From G963664835 sp965220775 (GTDB taxonomy: Bacteria > Chloroflexota > UBA6077 > FW602-bin22 > JBCLEL01): a stretch of DNA of 64,000 nt. Location of the stretch: the NCBI GenBank assembly GCA_965220775.1, contig OZ244845.1, positions 2,604,001 to 2,668,000 on the forward strand, given 5' to 3'. Position numbers and translations under genes: made by a program. The notes under the pieces are model-generated. The model did not search any database. It was not told where the DNA came from and worked only from the letters and a program-made list of their open reading frames with translations. Below are positions 51,152-59,368 of this stretch, in pieces (position 1 is the stretch's first letter; every line of letters begins with the position of its first letter).

Positions 51152-54100
51152 GGCTGAACCCTGCGGCGGGCTAGGTCCAAGATCTGGCCGGCCAGTCGTT
51201 CCAACCGCTCTTCGTCGTATCCACACGTCTTTCTCAGCTTGCGCTTGACATCGCGCCGCATCTCTCGCTGGACCTCCAGGTTAGACTGCCAGTCGACTAC
51301 GACGTTATGTTGCTCTATCACCGCCTCCACCCCACGGGCAATGTCCTTGGTCCCTTCGTCAAACTCGGTCCTGTACAAGGTATTCTGCTCGCTCACCACC
51401 GGCTCCGGCACGGACTGGCCCGGCCGCACCTCCAGCAGTTCATAAATCGCAAACGACACCGGCGACAGCCCATGCTTCTCCGCAATCTCCGCCTCGCTCT
51501 GGATTTGATGTTTCACGGCCCCTAACCGCCGGCAGGCCTCCGCCGAGTCGATCACCCTCCGGCGCAGGTCTTCGATGATCCTCTCTAGCTGCCACGATAG
51601 CCTCTCGAAGAAGACCGGATTGTCCGCCAACCTCTCGTTGATCTGCGCCCGGATCGCGTGCTCCATGATCGACGCCCGCGCCTCGTCGTGCGGGAGGCTG
51701 GCGATCTTCTCTTCGAACTCCTGGTCCAGAATCGACACCGGCTTCATCAGCTCGCGAACTTCGGCGTCGATCCGCTCGTCTATCAGCTTCTTCACCTTTG
51801 CACCGATCTCGGTCCAGTTCGCGCCGGCGTCCTCTCGCAGAAACTGCGCCCGTACGTAGGCCCTTATCTCCGTCAGCCGGGCCAAGCGGTCGACGTATTT
51901 GAGCGCGCGCGGGTCCGGCAAGAACCGGTCCATCAGCACCGAGAACCGGCGGTAGTCCGCGTTGAAGCGCTCGAACAGGTCGGCCTTGAAGTTTCCCTCC
52001 GTCGCAGCGTCCGCCGCGAACACGGCAACCCACTCCCACGTGTTGCCCAGGTTGCGACCCTTGAAGTGAGATTCCGCCTGCACCGCCGCCGCCTCGATGA
52101 CCGGCGCAGGATCCTCCTCCAGCTCATGCATCGCGTCCTGCACGTCACTTTGCTCGAACGCCGACAACGCTGCCTCCAGGTCTCGCGAGACGCCGTGATA
52201 GTCGACCACCAGTCCATACGTCTTCTCGGTTGTCACGCCGTCTTGCTCGTGCGAGAACCGCCGGTTGACCCGGGCGATCGCTTGGAGTAATCCGTGCTCT
52301 TGCAGTGGCCGGTCCAGGTACAGCACCTGCTCCACCGGCGCGTCGAAGCCGGTCAGCAGCATGTCGACCACGACCAGGACCTCCGGCTCTCCCTCCGGAT
52401 CGACGAACGCGTTCTCCACCTGCTCCTGGTCGAGCTCGCGCGCCGCGCCGAACTCCGGCCCGTCGTTCGCATCCGTCGTAATGATCGGGTATGCCCTCAC
52501 GCCAAAGTTGCCCAGGTGCTCCGCGTACCGCAGCGCCGCCGCCCGGCTCGGCGCAACCACCTGCGCCTTGAATCCGTTGGGCCGGACCTTTGTCTTGAAG
52601 TGCTCAGCGATATCCAGCGCGATCATCTCGATCCGGCGCTCCGCTTCCGCCACCGTCTCCTTGTTCGCGTACCGCCGGCGAATCCGCGCCCGCAGCTCCT
52701 CCGGCTCCTCGCCGAACATCGCGTCGAACAGCCGGTCCAGCGTCGCCGGCCCCTCCAGCGCCAGCGCCGGCAGCCGCGCCTCGTACAGGATCGGCACCGT
52801 CACGCCGTCTTCCACCGACTGCGGAATCGTGTACGAGTCGATCAGCGAGCCGAAGCGCCCCATCGTGCTGCGCTGGAACCCCTTATCGATCGGCGTTCCG
52901 GTAAACCCGATCAGCGTCGCGTTCGGCAACGCCTGCGACATCCGCGCGCCCAGCAACCCGTACTGAGTCCGATGGGCCTCGTCCACCATCACGACCACCT
53001 GCTCCGAGGAGTTGAGCACGTCTAGCTCGCCCCTTGGCGAAGTCAACGCGTCCTCGAACTTCTGTATCGTCGTCATAACAGTCCGGCCGGCCCCGACCGT
53101 AAGCAGCCTCCGCAGGTGCCTCGCCCTCCTTGCCTGCTCCGGCGCCGGAAAGCCGCACCGACGGAACGTTTCCGAGATCTGCCGGTCGAGCTGTACCCGG
53201 TCGGTAACAACCACGATCGTCGGGTTACCCAACCTCGGCTCCCGGCGAAGCTTCGTCGCCAGCCACAGCATCGTCAGCGACTTGCCCGACCCCTGCGTGT
53301 GCCAGACCACGCCGCCCCGTTCCTCCGGCTTGACGCCCTTCAACATGCGGTCCAACGCCGCCCCTACCGCCCGGTACTGCTGGTAGCGCGGCAGCTTCTT
53401 CACCAGCCGGCCCCGCTCCGGCTCATACACTACGTAGTCACGCAGCACGTCCAGCAGCGTTGCCGGCGCCAGCAGCCCGACGATCAGCTGCGTCTGTCCC
53501 TCCGGCTCCACGCCAAATCGGCGGCGCACCTCCTCCTCCGAGTACGGCAAAACCGACTTCCATGCGACGTAGGCGTCCTCTCCGGCCCCCACTCCGGCGT
53601 ATTCCGCCGCGGCGCCGCAGTGAGCCACGCACAGCAGGTTGTAGTGGAATAGCGCCGGCGCCCCGGTCCCGTGCCACTCCGGCCCGGCCTCCTGGTACCG
53701 CCGCAGCTGCCGCACCGCCTGGTACTTCCAGACTTCGAGTATGGTCGGCGACTTCGCCTCCATCACCACCAGCGGGATCCCGTTGACGAACAGTACCAGG
53801 TCGGGGATCACCATACGCTCGTCGTCCTCTCGGCCGCCCCGCTCGTTGCCCCGGCGCACCCTGAACTGGGTCGTCACCACGAACTCGTTGCCGCCGCTCT
53901 CCGGATGGTCGAAGTCGAAGAGGCGCGCGATGCGCGTCCGCCGGCCTCGCGGCGACTCCACCTCCAGCGGCATCCCGTACGTCAGGTACTCATGCACCGC
54001 CTGGTTCCGCGCCATCCCCGTCGCGTCGAGGTGCTCCAGCTCGAACACGACCCGCCCGGCCTGCTCCTCCGTCATCCACTCGTTCAGCCGCAGCAGCGCC

Positions 54101-54255
54101 GCCTTCAGCCGGCCCTTCAGCAGCACCTCTCGCTGGTCGCCCCGCTCCGCTGCCAGAACCTCACGCGGAACGTACTTCCAACCCAAATCCTCCAGCAGCC
54201 GGCGCGCCGGCTCCTCGGCATGGTTCAACTCGTTTAGCTTCGCCGGCGTGGTCAT
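51148..54255 (-). CDS. hsdR: Type I restriction enzyme, R subunit
   Basis: 1035 residues. N-terminal nuclease: Asp152-X13-Glu166-Ala-Lys168 in IPDLVLFV and VVMEAKSP. Then superfamily-2 motor: QGSGKS (321-326), DEAH (425-428), TGTP (452-455). C-terminal helical coupling domain. It translocates unmethylated DNA and cuts at a distance with HsdM and HsdS. The first 35 codons are repeated twice as fragments at 55105-55167 and 56466-56594. The gap to the previous operon genes is filled by an inserted PIN module and, on the other strand, HicAB. Confidence 0.95.
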   Translation of the reverse strand: MTTPAKLNELNHAEEPARRLLEDLGWKYVPREVLAAERGDQREVLLKGRLKAALLRLNEWMTEEQAGRVVFELEHLDATGMARNQAVHEYLTYGMPLEVESPRGRRTRIARLFDFDHPESGGNEFVVTTQFRVRRGNERGGREDDERMVIPDLVLFVNGIPLVVMEAKSPTILEVWKYQAVRQLRRYQEAGPEWHGTGAPALFHYNLLCVAHCGAAAEYAGVGAGEDAYVAWKSVLPYSEEEVRRRFGVEPEGQTQLIVGLLAPATLLDVLRDYVVYEPERGRLVKKLPRYQQYRAVGAALDRMLKGVKPEERGGVVWHTQGSGKSLTMLWLATKLRREPRLGNPTIVVVTDRVQLDRQISETFRRCGFPAPEQARRARHLRRLLTVGAGRTVMTTIQKFEDALTSPRGELDVLNSSEQVVVMVDEAHRTQYGLLGARMSQALPNATLIGFTGTPIDKGFQRSTMGRFGSLIDSYTIPQSVEDGVTVPILYEARLPALALEGPATLDRLFDAMFGEEPEELRARIRRRYANKETVAEAERRIEMIALDIAEHFKTKVRPNGFKAQVVAPSRAAALRYAEHLGNFGVRAYPIITTDANDGPEFGAARELDQEQVENAFVDPEGEPEVLVVVDMLLTGFDAPVEQVLYLDRPLQEHGLLQAIARVNRRFSHEQDGVTTEKTYGLVVDYHGVSRDLEAALSAFEQSDVQDAMHELEEDPAPVIEAAAVQAESHFKGRNLGNTWEWVAVFAADAATEGNFKADLFERFNADYRRFSVLMDRFLPDPRALKYVDRLARLTEIRAYVRAQFLREDAGANWTEIGAKVKKLIDERIDAEVRELMKPVSILDQEFEEKIASLPHDEARASIMEHAIRAQINERLADNPVFFERLSWQLERIIEDLRRRVIDSAEACRRLGAVKHQIQSEAEIAEKHGLSPVSFAIYELLEVRPGQSVPEPVVSEQNTLYRTEFDEGTKDIARGVEAVIEQHNVVVDWQSNLEVQREMRRDVKRKLRKTCGYDEERLERLAGQILDLARRRVQP

Positions 54256-54549
54256 GAGTTCCTCTGTAACTGTTCAGACTTGAGGGTCAATCGTCATGCA
54301 CCAGTGCAAATTGTGATCGAACAAGGACTATAACTTGTGGTGGATCTCTCCTTTGCCAATAGATATGGTGTTTGTATTGCGGACGGAAATGACGCTCACA
54401 AAACTGGTACCCTTAGGTCTGAAAAGTTACGTTGCTCTCGTTTCCTCCCAATCCCATGCCCGCTCCAGTATACTAAGCCATGCGCCTCGCGCGGCAGGAG
54501 AGCGATAGCCCTGCGAATAAATCTTGGAGGCCACAACTAGGTCTCCATC
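54256..54549. other. Promoter-bearing gap between divergent hsdR and hicAB
   Basis: About 290 bases. TATACT at 54469-54474 may be the -10 of the hicAB pair on the plus strand; GGAGG near 54527 is too far from the hicA ATG to serve it. A+T content is raised at 54310-54370. No gene is supported here. Confidence 0.35.
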
Positions 54550-54738
54550 ATGGAAACACGGACCAAGCGAATACAACAAAGGCTGCAGCGCGAAGGCTGG
54601 GAGTTAGCCCGCCACGGAGGGAACCACGACATCTACCGTCATCCTGAGTTCGAAGCCGTGATTTTGCTGCCACGTCACAGGTCAGTTACCGTAGGCGTTG
54701 CTCGCGTTATAGCTAGTACGGCACGCTGGAGGGAATAG
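54550..54738 (+). CDS. hicA: HicA-type mRNA interferase toxin
   Basis: 62 residues, double-stranded-RNA-binding-like fold. GWELARHGGNHDIYRHPEFE carries the catalytic His of HicA in GGNHDIY. HicA cleaves mRNA and tmRNA. Followed 5 bases later by hicB; both are opposite to the restriction operon. Confidence 0.9.
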   Translation: METRTKRIQQRLQREGWELARHGGNHDIYRHPEFEAVILLPRHRSVTVGVARVIASTARWRE

Positions 54739-54743
54739 AGAGC

Positions 54744-55037
54744 ATGGTTAGCTATCCGGCACTGGTCGATGGAGAAGAGGGAGCCTACGGCGTGGTCTTT
54801 CCGGATTTGCCGGGTTGTGTTGCAATGGGACATACGGTAGACGAGGCTCTTGACCACGCCGAGGAAGCTCTGCGCGATTACGTCAGCGAGATGAACAATA
54901 ATGGCTGGGAGACCGCGGCACCTAGCGCCCCCGATAGCCTAGAAGCGCCGAAAGGCAGTAGGCTGGTTTCTGTACCCTTGATCAAGAGTTCGCGCCGGCG
55001 AGTCGGGCCTCCTATGGCCCAACGTGCCGGCCGGTGA
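54744..55037 (+). CDS. hicB: HicB-type antitoxin
   Basis: 97 residues with the partially degraded RNase-H-like HicB domain: GAYGVVFPDLPGCVAMGHTVDEALDHAEEAL. No DNA-binding tail is obvious; the last 25 residues are basic. It neutralises HicA. Confidence 0.9.
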   Translation: MVSYPALVDGEEGAYGVVFPDLPGCVAMGHTVDEALDHAEEALRDYVSEMNNNGWETAAPSAPDSLEAPKGSRLVSVPLIKSSRRRVGPPMAQRAGR

Positions 55038-55104
55038 ATCTCAAAGAAGTCCTCACTGCGATGGCCGATCTAATCAAACAACAGGCTTGAAACGACAATC
55101 CCAA

Positions 55105-55167
55105 TTACTCAGATGACGCCGGCTCCTCGGCGTGGTTCAGCTCGTTTAGCTTCGCCGGCGTGTTCAC
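55105..55167 (-). pseudogene. Remnant of hsdR 5' end (20 codons)
   Basis: Reads GTG then NTPAKLNELNHAEEPA, then SSE and stop; the intact hsdR begins MTTPAKLNELNHAEEPA. DNA identity covers about 50 bases. Its GTG overlaps the stop of the PIN gene (GTGA), so it sits exactly as an operon-coupled hsdR would. It is too short to function. Confidence 0.85.
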
Positions 55168-55571
55168 GAGGCTCGGATCAGTTGAAGACCTGGAATACCG
55201 GAGAAATCGCGGTCGTGTGAAGCCAGGGGACACTTCAACATGACCGCGGTGGCCGCGATCCACGAGTCCGCAGTTGCGAGTGTTTGGCCTACGATCTCAC
55301 GCTCGGCACGTAGGCGCGAAGAGATATGCACTACTTCTAGGGTTGGCCATATCACGGCATATCGGTCGAGATACCGCCTCAACGCGTTTTTTCGATTATC
55401 TCCCCAGGCCGCCTTGTAGGCCCCGAACCACAACTCCTGCAACGTCTGGAACGAGATGACCGCCCGCATCCCTTCGATTCGTTGATGGTAGTAGTCCGCC
55501 AATTCGTGTTCTCGGATGAACAATGAGATAACGCTGGTATCGACGACCACTAGCGAGGGATTTACAATCAT
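55164..55571 (-). CDS. PIN-domain toxin, VapC-like
   Basis: 135 residues. VVVDTSVISLFI (first Asp), FQTLQELWFGAYKAA, LATADSWIAATAVML and ASHDRDF supply the PIN acidic set. A metal-dependent RNase. Its ATG directly follows the stop of the upstream unknown gene (TGAATG), which I infer to be its antitoxin or partner. It ends in the hsdR-like remnant. Confidence 0.88.
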   Translation of the reverse strand: MIVNPSLVVVDTSVISLFIREHELADYYHQRIEGMRAVISFQTLQELWFGAYKAAWGDNRKNALRRYLDRYAVIWPTLEVVHISSRLRAEREIVGQTLATADSWIAATAVMLKCPLASHDRDFSGIPGLQLIRAS

Positions 55572-56408
55572 TCACACATCTCTACCTTCACGTATTGCGT
55601 GATTGAAAGACTCCCACTCTTCATCCGTCAGATCGATGTGGACGACTTTCTTGGGATCGAAGATTTTGGGGTTGGGATCGTTCAAGAACCCCTCCAGATC
55701 GAACGGCTCTCGCCACGAGCGCGTACCGTCGATCTGTTCGACCTTCACGTTCGTCCAGTGACCGGTCTCGTTGAACTTCCCCAGTCCTCTCACCTCGACG
55801 TATTGCGTCGCCAGCCGGCGCATATCTTCAGCCATCTCGGCATCGAATCTCAGCCGCACGTACTCCCGCGTGTAGTCACCCAGTTGCGCGGTACCCTTCT
55901 CCCAGTTCACCTCTTTTAGCCAGCCGTGCAAGAGGGCCTCTTCCCTCTCCAGCCCAGGCCTCGCAACTCGGTCCACGCGTATGATCTCGACCCTTCGCGG
56001 CACGTCTACACTGCCCATCCAGAGCCGCACCCCCTCGGGCAGTGCGCGCGGTATCTCGTACAGCCTGTCCGTCACCGCCTTGGGGAGATTGGAACCCTCC
56101 GTACCGTCCCATTCCAACAGCGCGTCCATCGCCTGCTCCCCCAAGTTATCCATGTGGACTTGGCCGGCCGGAGGCGCAAGGGTCAATTCGGCGACGAAGG
56201 AGCCCTTTCGAGTCGCGGCAAGCCGCAAGACGCTCTGGTCTCGTACCCACCTGGGAGGCCGGCCCGGTCCTGGCTCGCGGTCTCCCAGGCGTTCGACTAT
56301 CATTCGCATCGCATCCTGGATACCTTCCAGCGCAGCGACAAAGCCGTCTATCGTCAGGCCATCTTCCCTGACTCGCGGCCCTTCAAATGTGATACATAGC
56401 TGTTTCAT
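55572..56408 (-). CDS. Unknown protein paired with the PIN toxin (putative antitoxin)
   Basis: 278 residues from ATG 56408, chosen because GGAGGTGA ends 5-6 bases before it. Begins KQLCITFEGPRVREDGLTID; contains a beta-rich middle and ends in HIDLTDEEWESFNHAIREGR. I recognise no family. It is far larger than a usual VapB antitoxin and lacks an evident DNA-binding motif. Direct adjacency to a PIN toxin suggests an antitoxin or RNA-binding partner. Confidence 0.72.
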   Translation of the reverse strand: MKQLCITFEGPRVREDGLTIDGFVAALEGIQDAMRMIVERLGDREPGPGRPPRWVRDQSVLRLAATRKGSFVAELTLAPPAGQVHMDNLGEQAMDALLEWDGTEGSNLPKAVTDRLYEIPRALPEGVRLWMGSVDVPRRVEIIRVDRVARPGLEREEALLHGWLKEVNWEKGTAQLGDYTREYVRLRFDAEMAEDMRRLATQYVEVRGLGKFNETGHWTNVKVEQIDGTRSWREPFDLEGFLNDPNPKIFDPKKVVHIDLTDEEWESFNHAIREGRDV

Positions 56409-56465
56409 AGCCATCACCTCCATTCCGCTCCCCCCACGCCGGCGCCGTGCCGTCGACCTCGCCGA

Positions 56466-56594
56466 TTATGCTATCACAGGCTCCCACCCCGCCAGCATTT
56501 CACGCGGAACGTACGTCCTCCCCAGCCCCTCCAGCAGCCGGCGCGCCGGCTCCTCCGCGTGGTTCAGCTCGTTTAGCTTCGCCGGCGTGGTCAT
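56466..56594 (-). pseudogene. Remnant of hsdR 5' end (42 codons)
   Basis: Starts at ATG with MTTPAKLNELNHAEEPARRL, then LEGLGRTYVPREMLA, where hsdR has LEDLGWKYVPREVLA; it then diverges and stops. About 100 bases are similar to the hsdR start but with changes, so it comes from a different hsdR allele or has aged. It lies 30 bases after the OLD-family gene. Confidence 0.88.
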
Positions 56595-56624
56595 CGAGGC
56601 TCCATCAAGCTCACTGCGCAGGAC

Positions 56625-58277
56625 TTACCGCGCGTCGAGGTCGGCGCGTATCTTGCGAAAGAAGTTAACGACGTCCGCCATTTCAGATTCAGCATCTTCG
56701 GCGCGGATTGCGCGGGCCACTGCTTCTGCGAGGAGGGGCTTCCACGCGTTTCTGGGCGCAAGCTTGGATAGCAGATTCCTGAGTTCTGGAACCCTTTTTC
56801 CGACAGCAAGCTCCTCCTCAGGCGCTTCTTCGCCTAGGTCCTCCAAGGCCCGCCTGAGCGCACTCCAAGGATAGTGATCCTCTAAGGCGCCGTGACTGAG
56901 AATCACGCATCGATCTTGAGGGATGTGGCAATTCTCTATCGCGTCTCTTGCTTCTTCATCCGCATCCTTGTCAAATATCGCATAGATTGGTACTCCGGCC
57001 TCCCGTCCAACTTCTGCCCAGAACTCGATCTTGTATTTCCCGCGCGACTTGCCGTTGGCTTTCACTACCTTGACGTGGCGTTCCGCCAGAGGTGCTCCAA
57101 TCTTGTTGCTAAGCGCATCAAAGAAAACCTCGTCAGAGAGTCCGTCTACCAAGAGGATCGCGTCGCAAAAGAGCACGTCGCTTGGCCTCATCCCCATGTC
57201 TAGCAGAAGGTCCCTCAATTCACCGATGTCACGCATGGGTGAGACCTTCGTCCCGTTACCCTCATTCTTAACGACATAGAAACAGTCTAATGATGATTGG
57301 TCGACCAGGAACGGTGAGTGCGTGCAAACGAACAACTGCTTACCCTTGGTGGCCGCCTGTTGTAGTGATCCCCCAACTTTCTTGATGAAAGCCGGGTGAA
57401 GATGGGTCTCAGGCTCCTCAATCGCCAATATCTGGGGACCACGCTCAATCTGGTCGATAAGCCGAAGCATCGCCTGGCTTCCTTCACCAGTCATTCCAAT
57501 CGGAATCGATAGATTACTCTCCTCCATTTCAATTGACGATCCTACCGCGACGGGACGCTGACGGTTTGGCGCCAAGTCTTCGTACCGGTGCGTAACTGCT
57601 AGCCAATCCTGACGCTGCCGTCCCGAAGATTGAGACAGATTGCGTAGCTCTTCGAGTTCAGCATCATCGATTATTGTTGGCCGTTGGGTGAATCTGTCTG
57701 ACCAGACTCGCGGACTCTCAGTTGTGTGGATGACGTCAAAACTTGACCGTAAGAGCGGCCCCAACTGGCTCAAGAATTGGCTAACATGGAATACCTCTCC
57801 GTCAGGCCAGTCATCACCTATGATGTCGGGGAATATCGAGGCACCAATGTCTAAGATTTCACCATCCTTGACTAGTTCTGCCATCCCAAATCGAACCTCG
57901 TTAGTTTCCCAAAAGATCCCGTCGTCGGTGGCCACCATCTGTTTGACTAAACGCAGTTCAATTGGCGAGAATTTGTCCTCTTCAAGCGCCTCCAGATCGA
58001 AAAGATCGGCACATTCTTCGGACGTCAAACCTACAGTAACCGCGATCTCTGGTGGAGGCTCCACGTAAATATCGTGATTGGGAAAGAGATACTCCTCAGT
58101 GCCGACACTTCGCTCCATCTCAGTGCCAAACTCTGTGAAAAGTAGGGCCAAGGCGTCGATTAAATTGGACTTCCCCGAGCTGTTTTTTCCGATGAGCACC
58201 ACCAGATTCGGCAAATCGGAAAGATCCACATCAATCAGACTTGTAAAGTTCCGTACCTTGAAATGTTTGACCTTCAA
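56625..58277 (-). CDS. OLD-family ATPase/Toprim nuclease
   Basis: 550 residues from TTG. ABC-type ATPase: GKNSSGKS (30-37), signature TGEGSQA (263-269), Walker B ILAIEEPE (283-290) and THSPFLV. C-terminal Toprim: LLVDGLSDEVFFDAL, where the usual catalytic Glu is Asp378, then IFDKDADE (436-441). OLD proteins cleave DNA in phage defence or repair. Without a UvrD-like partner it is class-1-like. It is embedded in the type I operon. Confidence 0.9.
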   Translation of the reverse strand: MKVKHFKVRNFTSLIDVDLSDLPNLVVLIGKNSSGKSNLIDALALLFTEFGTEMERSVGTEEYLFPNHDIYVEPPPEIAVTVGLTSEECADLFDLEALEEDKFSPIELRLVKQMVATDDGIFWETNEVRFGMAELVKDGEILDIGASIFPDIIGDDWPDGEVFHVSQFLSQLGPLLRSSFDVIHTTESPRVWSDRFTQRPTIIDDAELEELRNLSQSSGRQRQDWLAVTHRYEDLAPNRQRPVAVGSSIEMEESNLSIPIGMTGEGSQAMLRLIDQIERGPQILAIEEPETHLHPAFIKKVGGSLQQAATKGKQLFVCTHSPFLVDQSSLDCFYVVKNEGNGTKVSPMRDIGELRDLLLDMGMRPSDVLFCDAILLVDGLSDEVFFDALSNKIGAPLAERHVKVVKANGKSRGKYKIEFWAEVGREAGVPIYAIFDKDADEEARDAIENCHIPQDRCVILSHGALEDHYPWSALRRALEDLGEEAPEEELAVGKRVPELRNLLSKLAPRNAWKPLLAEAVARAIRAEDAESEMADVVNFFRKIRADLDAR

Positions 58278-58432
58278 TAATCCTCTCCAACCATCAACTG
58301 CGGAACAAACAGACAGATTCGCAGTCTAGACGTCGATATCAACATAACACCTCACTTACGTGTGCCTGCGGCCGGCCCGCCGGCACTTCGGTATGGCTGA
58401 AGTGGAAGGACAAATCTGTGTACCTCATAGAT

Positions 58433-59368
58433 CTATAAGAAAATAGCGATCGGATAGACTTGCATCGTCGGTCCGTCAATTTGGGATTCTAGGGATCCTC
58501 TGAAACCTGAGTCCTGCGCCTTTGCCATTGCCATGCCGAGTTCCGTGACAACGCGCCCGAATTTCCCTAGCGCCGTCTTCCTTAAAAGGCTAATTCCATC
58601 AGAGTCGTCAACAATTATTCGAGTTGCCTTTCCAAAGACGCGGAACGTTCCGTCGATGATGTCATTCATAGAGGGGTCAATAAAATACCTTCGCTCAGTC
58701 GTTAGAACTAAACGCATCTTGCCAACCTCCGCAATCATGTCTTCGGAACCCTCTGCAGTCACTGCCCGAAGAATCTTGTTAATCTGAGTTTCAGTGTCCT
58801 GAGCAGTATCTTTCTCTTGCCTGCGTTGTTTCCCCTTGCGTACCTGACCCTGGGAGCCCCGTGAGGTAGCTTGGCCGGCGGTCGTTTCACTCATTTGAAT
58901 CAGCGGCGCAAGTTGAGACAACGCGGTTAGCATCTCCACAACCGGACTTCTCTGAAGAGTTGCTTCAAACTCAACAAAAATACCGGGCTGAATTTTAAGG
59001 AAGTCGATCGGCGGTGACAGTTCGTGTACTAGCTGACGACTATGCAAGTCCTTGCGGAGCCTGGCGAACAACGATGCGGGTGTATGCACAATATCCCCTG
59101 TGGTGGTCTCACTTTGCCCCTTATCCTCTTGTCGAGATCCATGTCCGCCGAGCTTGACATCGAGAAGAGCGAAGACATTGCCGAGACCGAGCTGCGCTCC
59201 TCCGGATACATCCGTTGATGTTCCGCCGGACGAGGTAGTTTGCACGGTGGAAAAGCTGGAGAAGCCATCCTCTAACGACGCCAGAACATCGAATGTAAGT
59301 CGTTGGTTTAGGTAGAGTGTGAAAGGCAGGTCAGTCGCAACTAGTTGAGATTTGTCTCCGTCAGACAT
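58433..59368 (-). CDS. DUF6414-like protein of unknown function
   Basis: 311 residues. N-terminus LYLNQRLTFDVLASLEDGFS then VQTTSSGG and a Gly/Ser-rich stretch, middle SLFARLRKDLHSRQLVHELS, KIQPGIFVEFEATL, a basic Gln/Arg linker (RKGKQRRQEKD), and C-terminal YFIDPSMNDIIDGTFRVFGK. I assign it to DUF6414 from memory of this pattern. Its ATG overlaps the hsdS stop by 8 bases, so it is translationally coupled to the specificity subunit. A 155-base gap separates it from the OLD gene. Confidence 0.72.
   Translation of the reverse strand: MSDGDKSQLVATDLPFTLYLNQRLTFDVLASLEDGFSSFSTVQTTSSGGTSTDVSGGAQLGLGNVFALLDVKLGGHGSRQEDKGQSETTTGDIVHTPASLFARLRKDLHSRQLVHELSPPIDFLKIQPGIFVEFEATLQRSPVVEMLTALSQLAPLIQMSETTAGQATSRGSQGQVRKGKQRRQEKDTAQDTETQINKILRAVTAEGSEDMIAEVGKMRLVLTTERRYFIDPSMNDIIDGTFRVFGKATRIIVDDSDGISLLRKTALGKFGRVVTELGMAMAKAQDSGFRGSLESQIDGPTMQVYPIAIFL

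Noticed and set aside
51658..53025. Several 200+ codon plus-strand frames within hsdR
   Set aside because: Arg/Leu/Val-rich shadows of hsdR with no motif or ribosome site.
54337..54540. 67-codon frame before hicA
   Set aside because: No ribosome site, atypical composition, spans the likely hicAB promoter.
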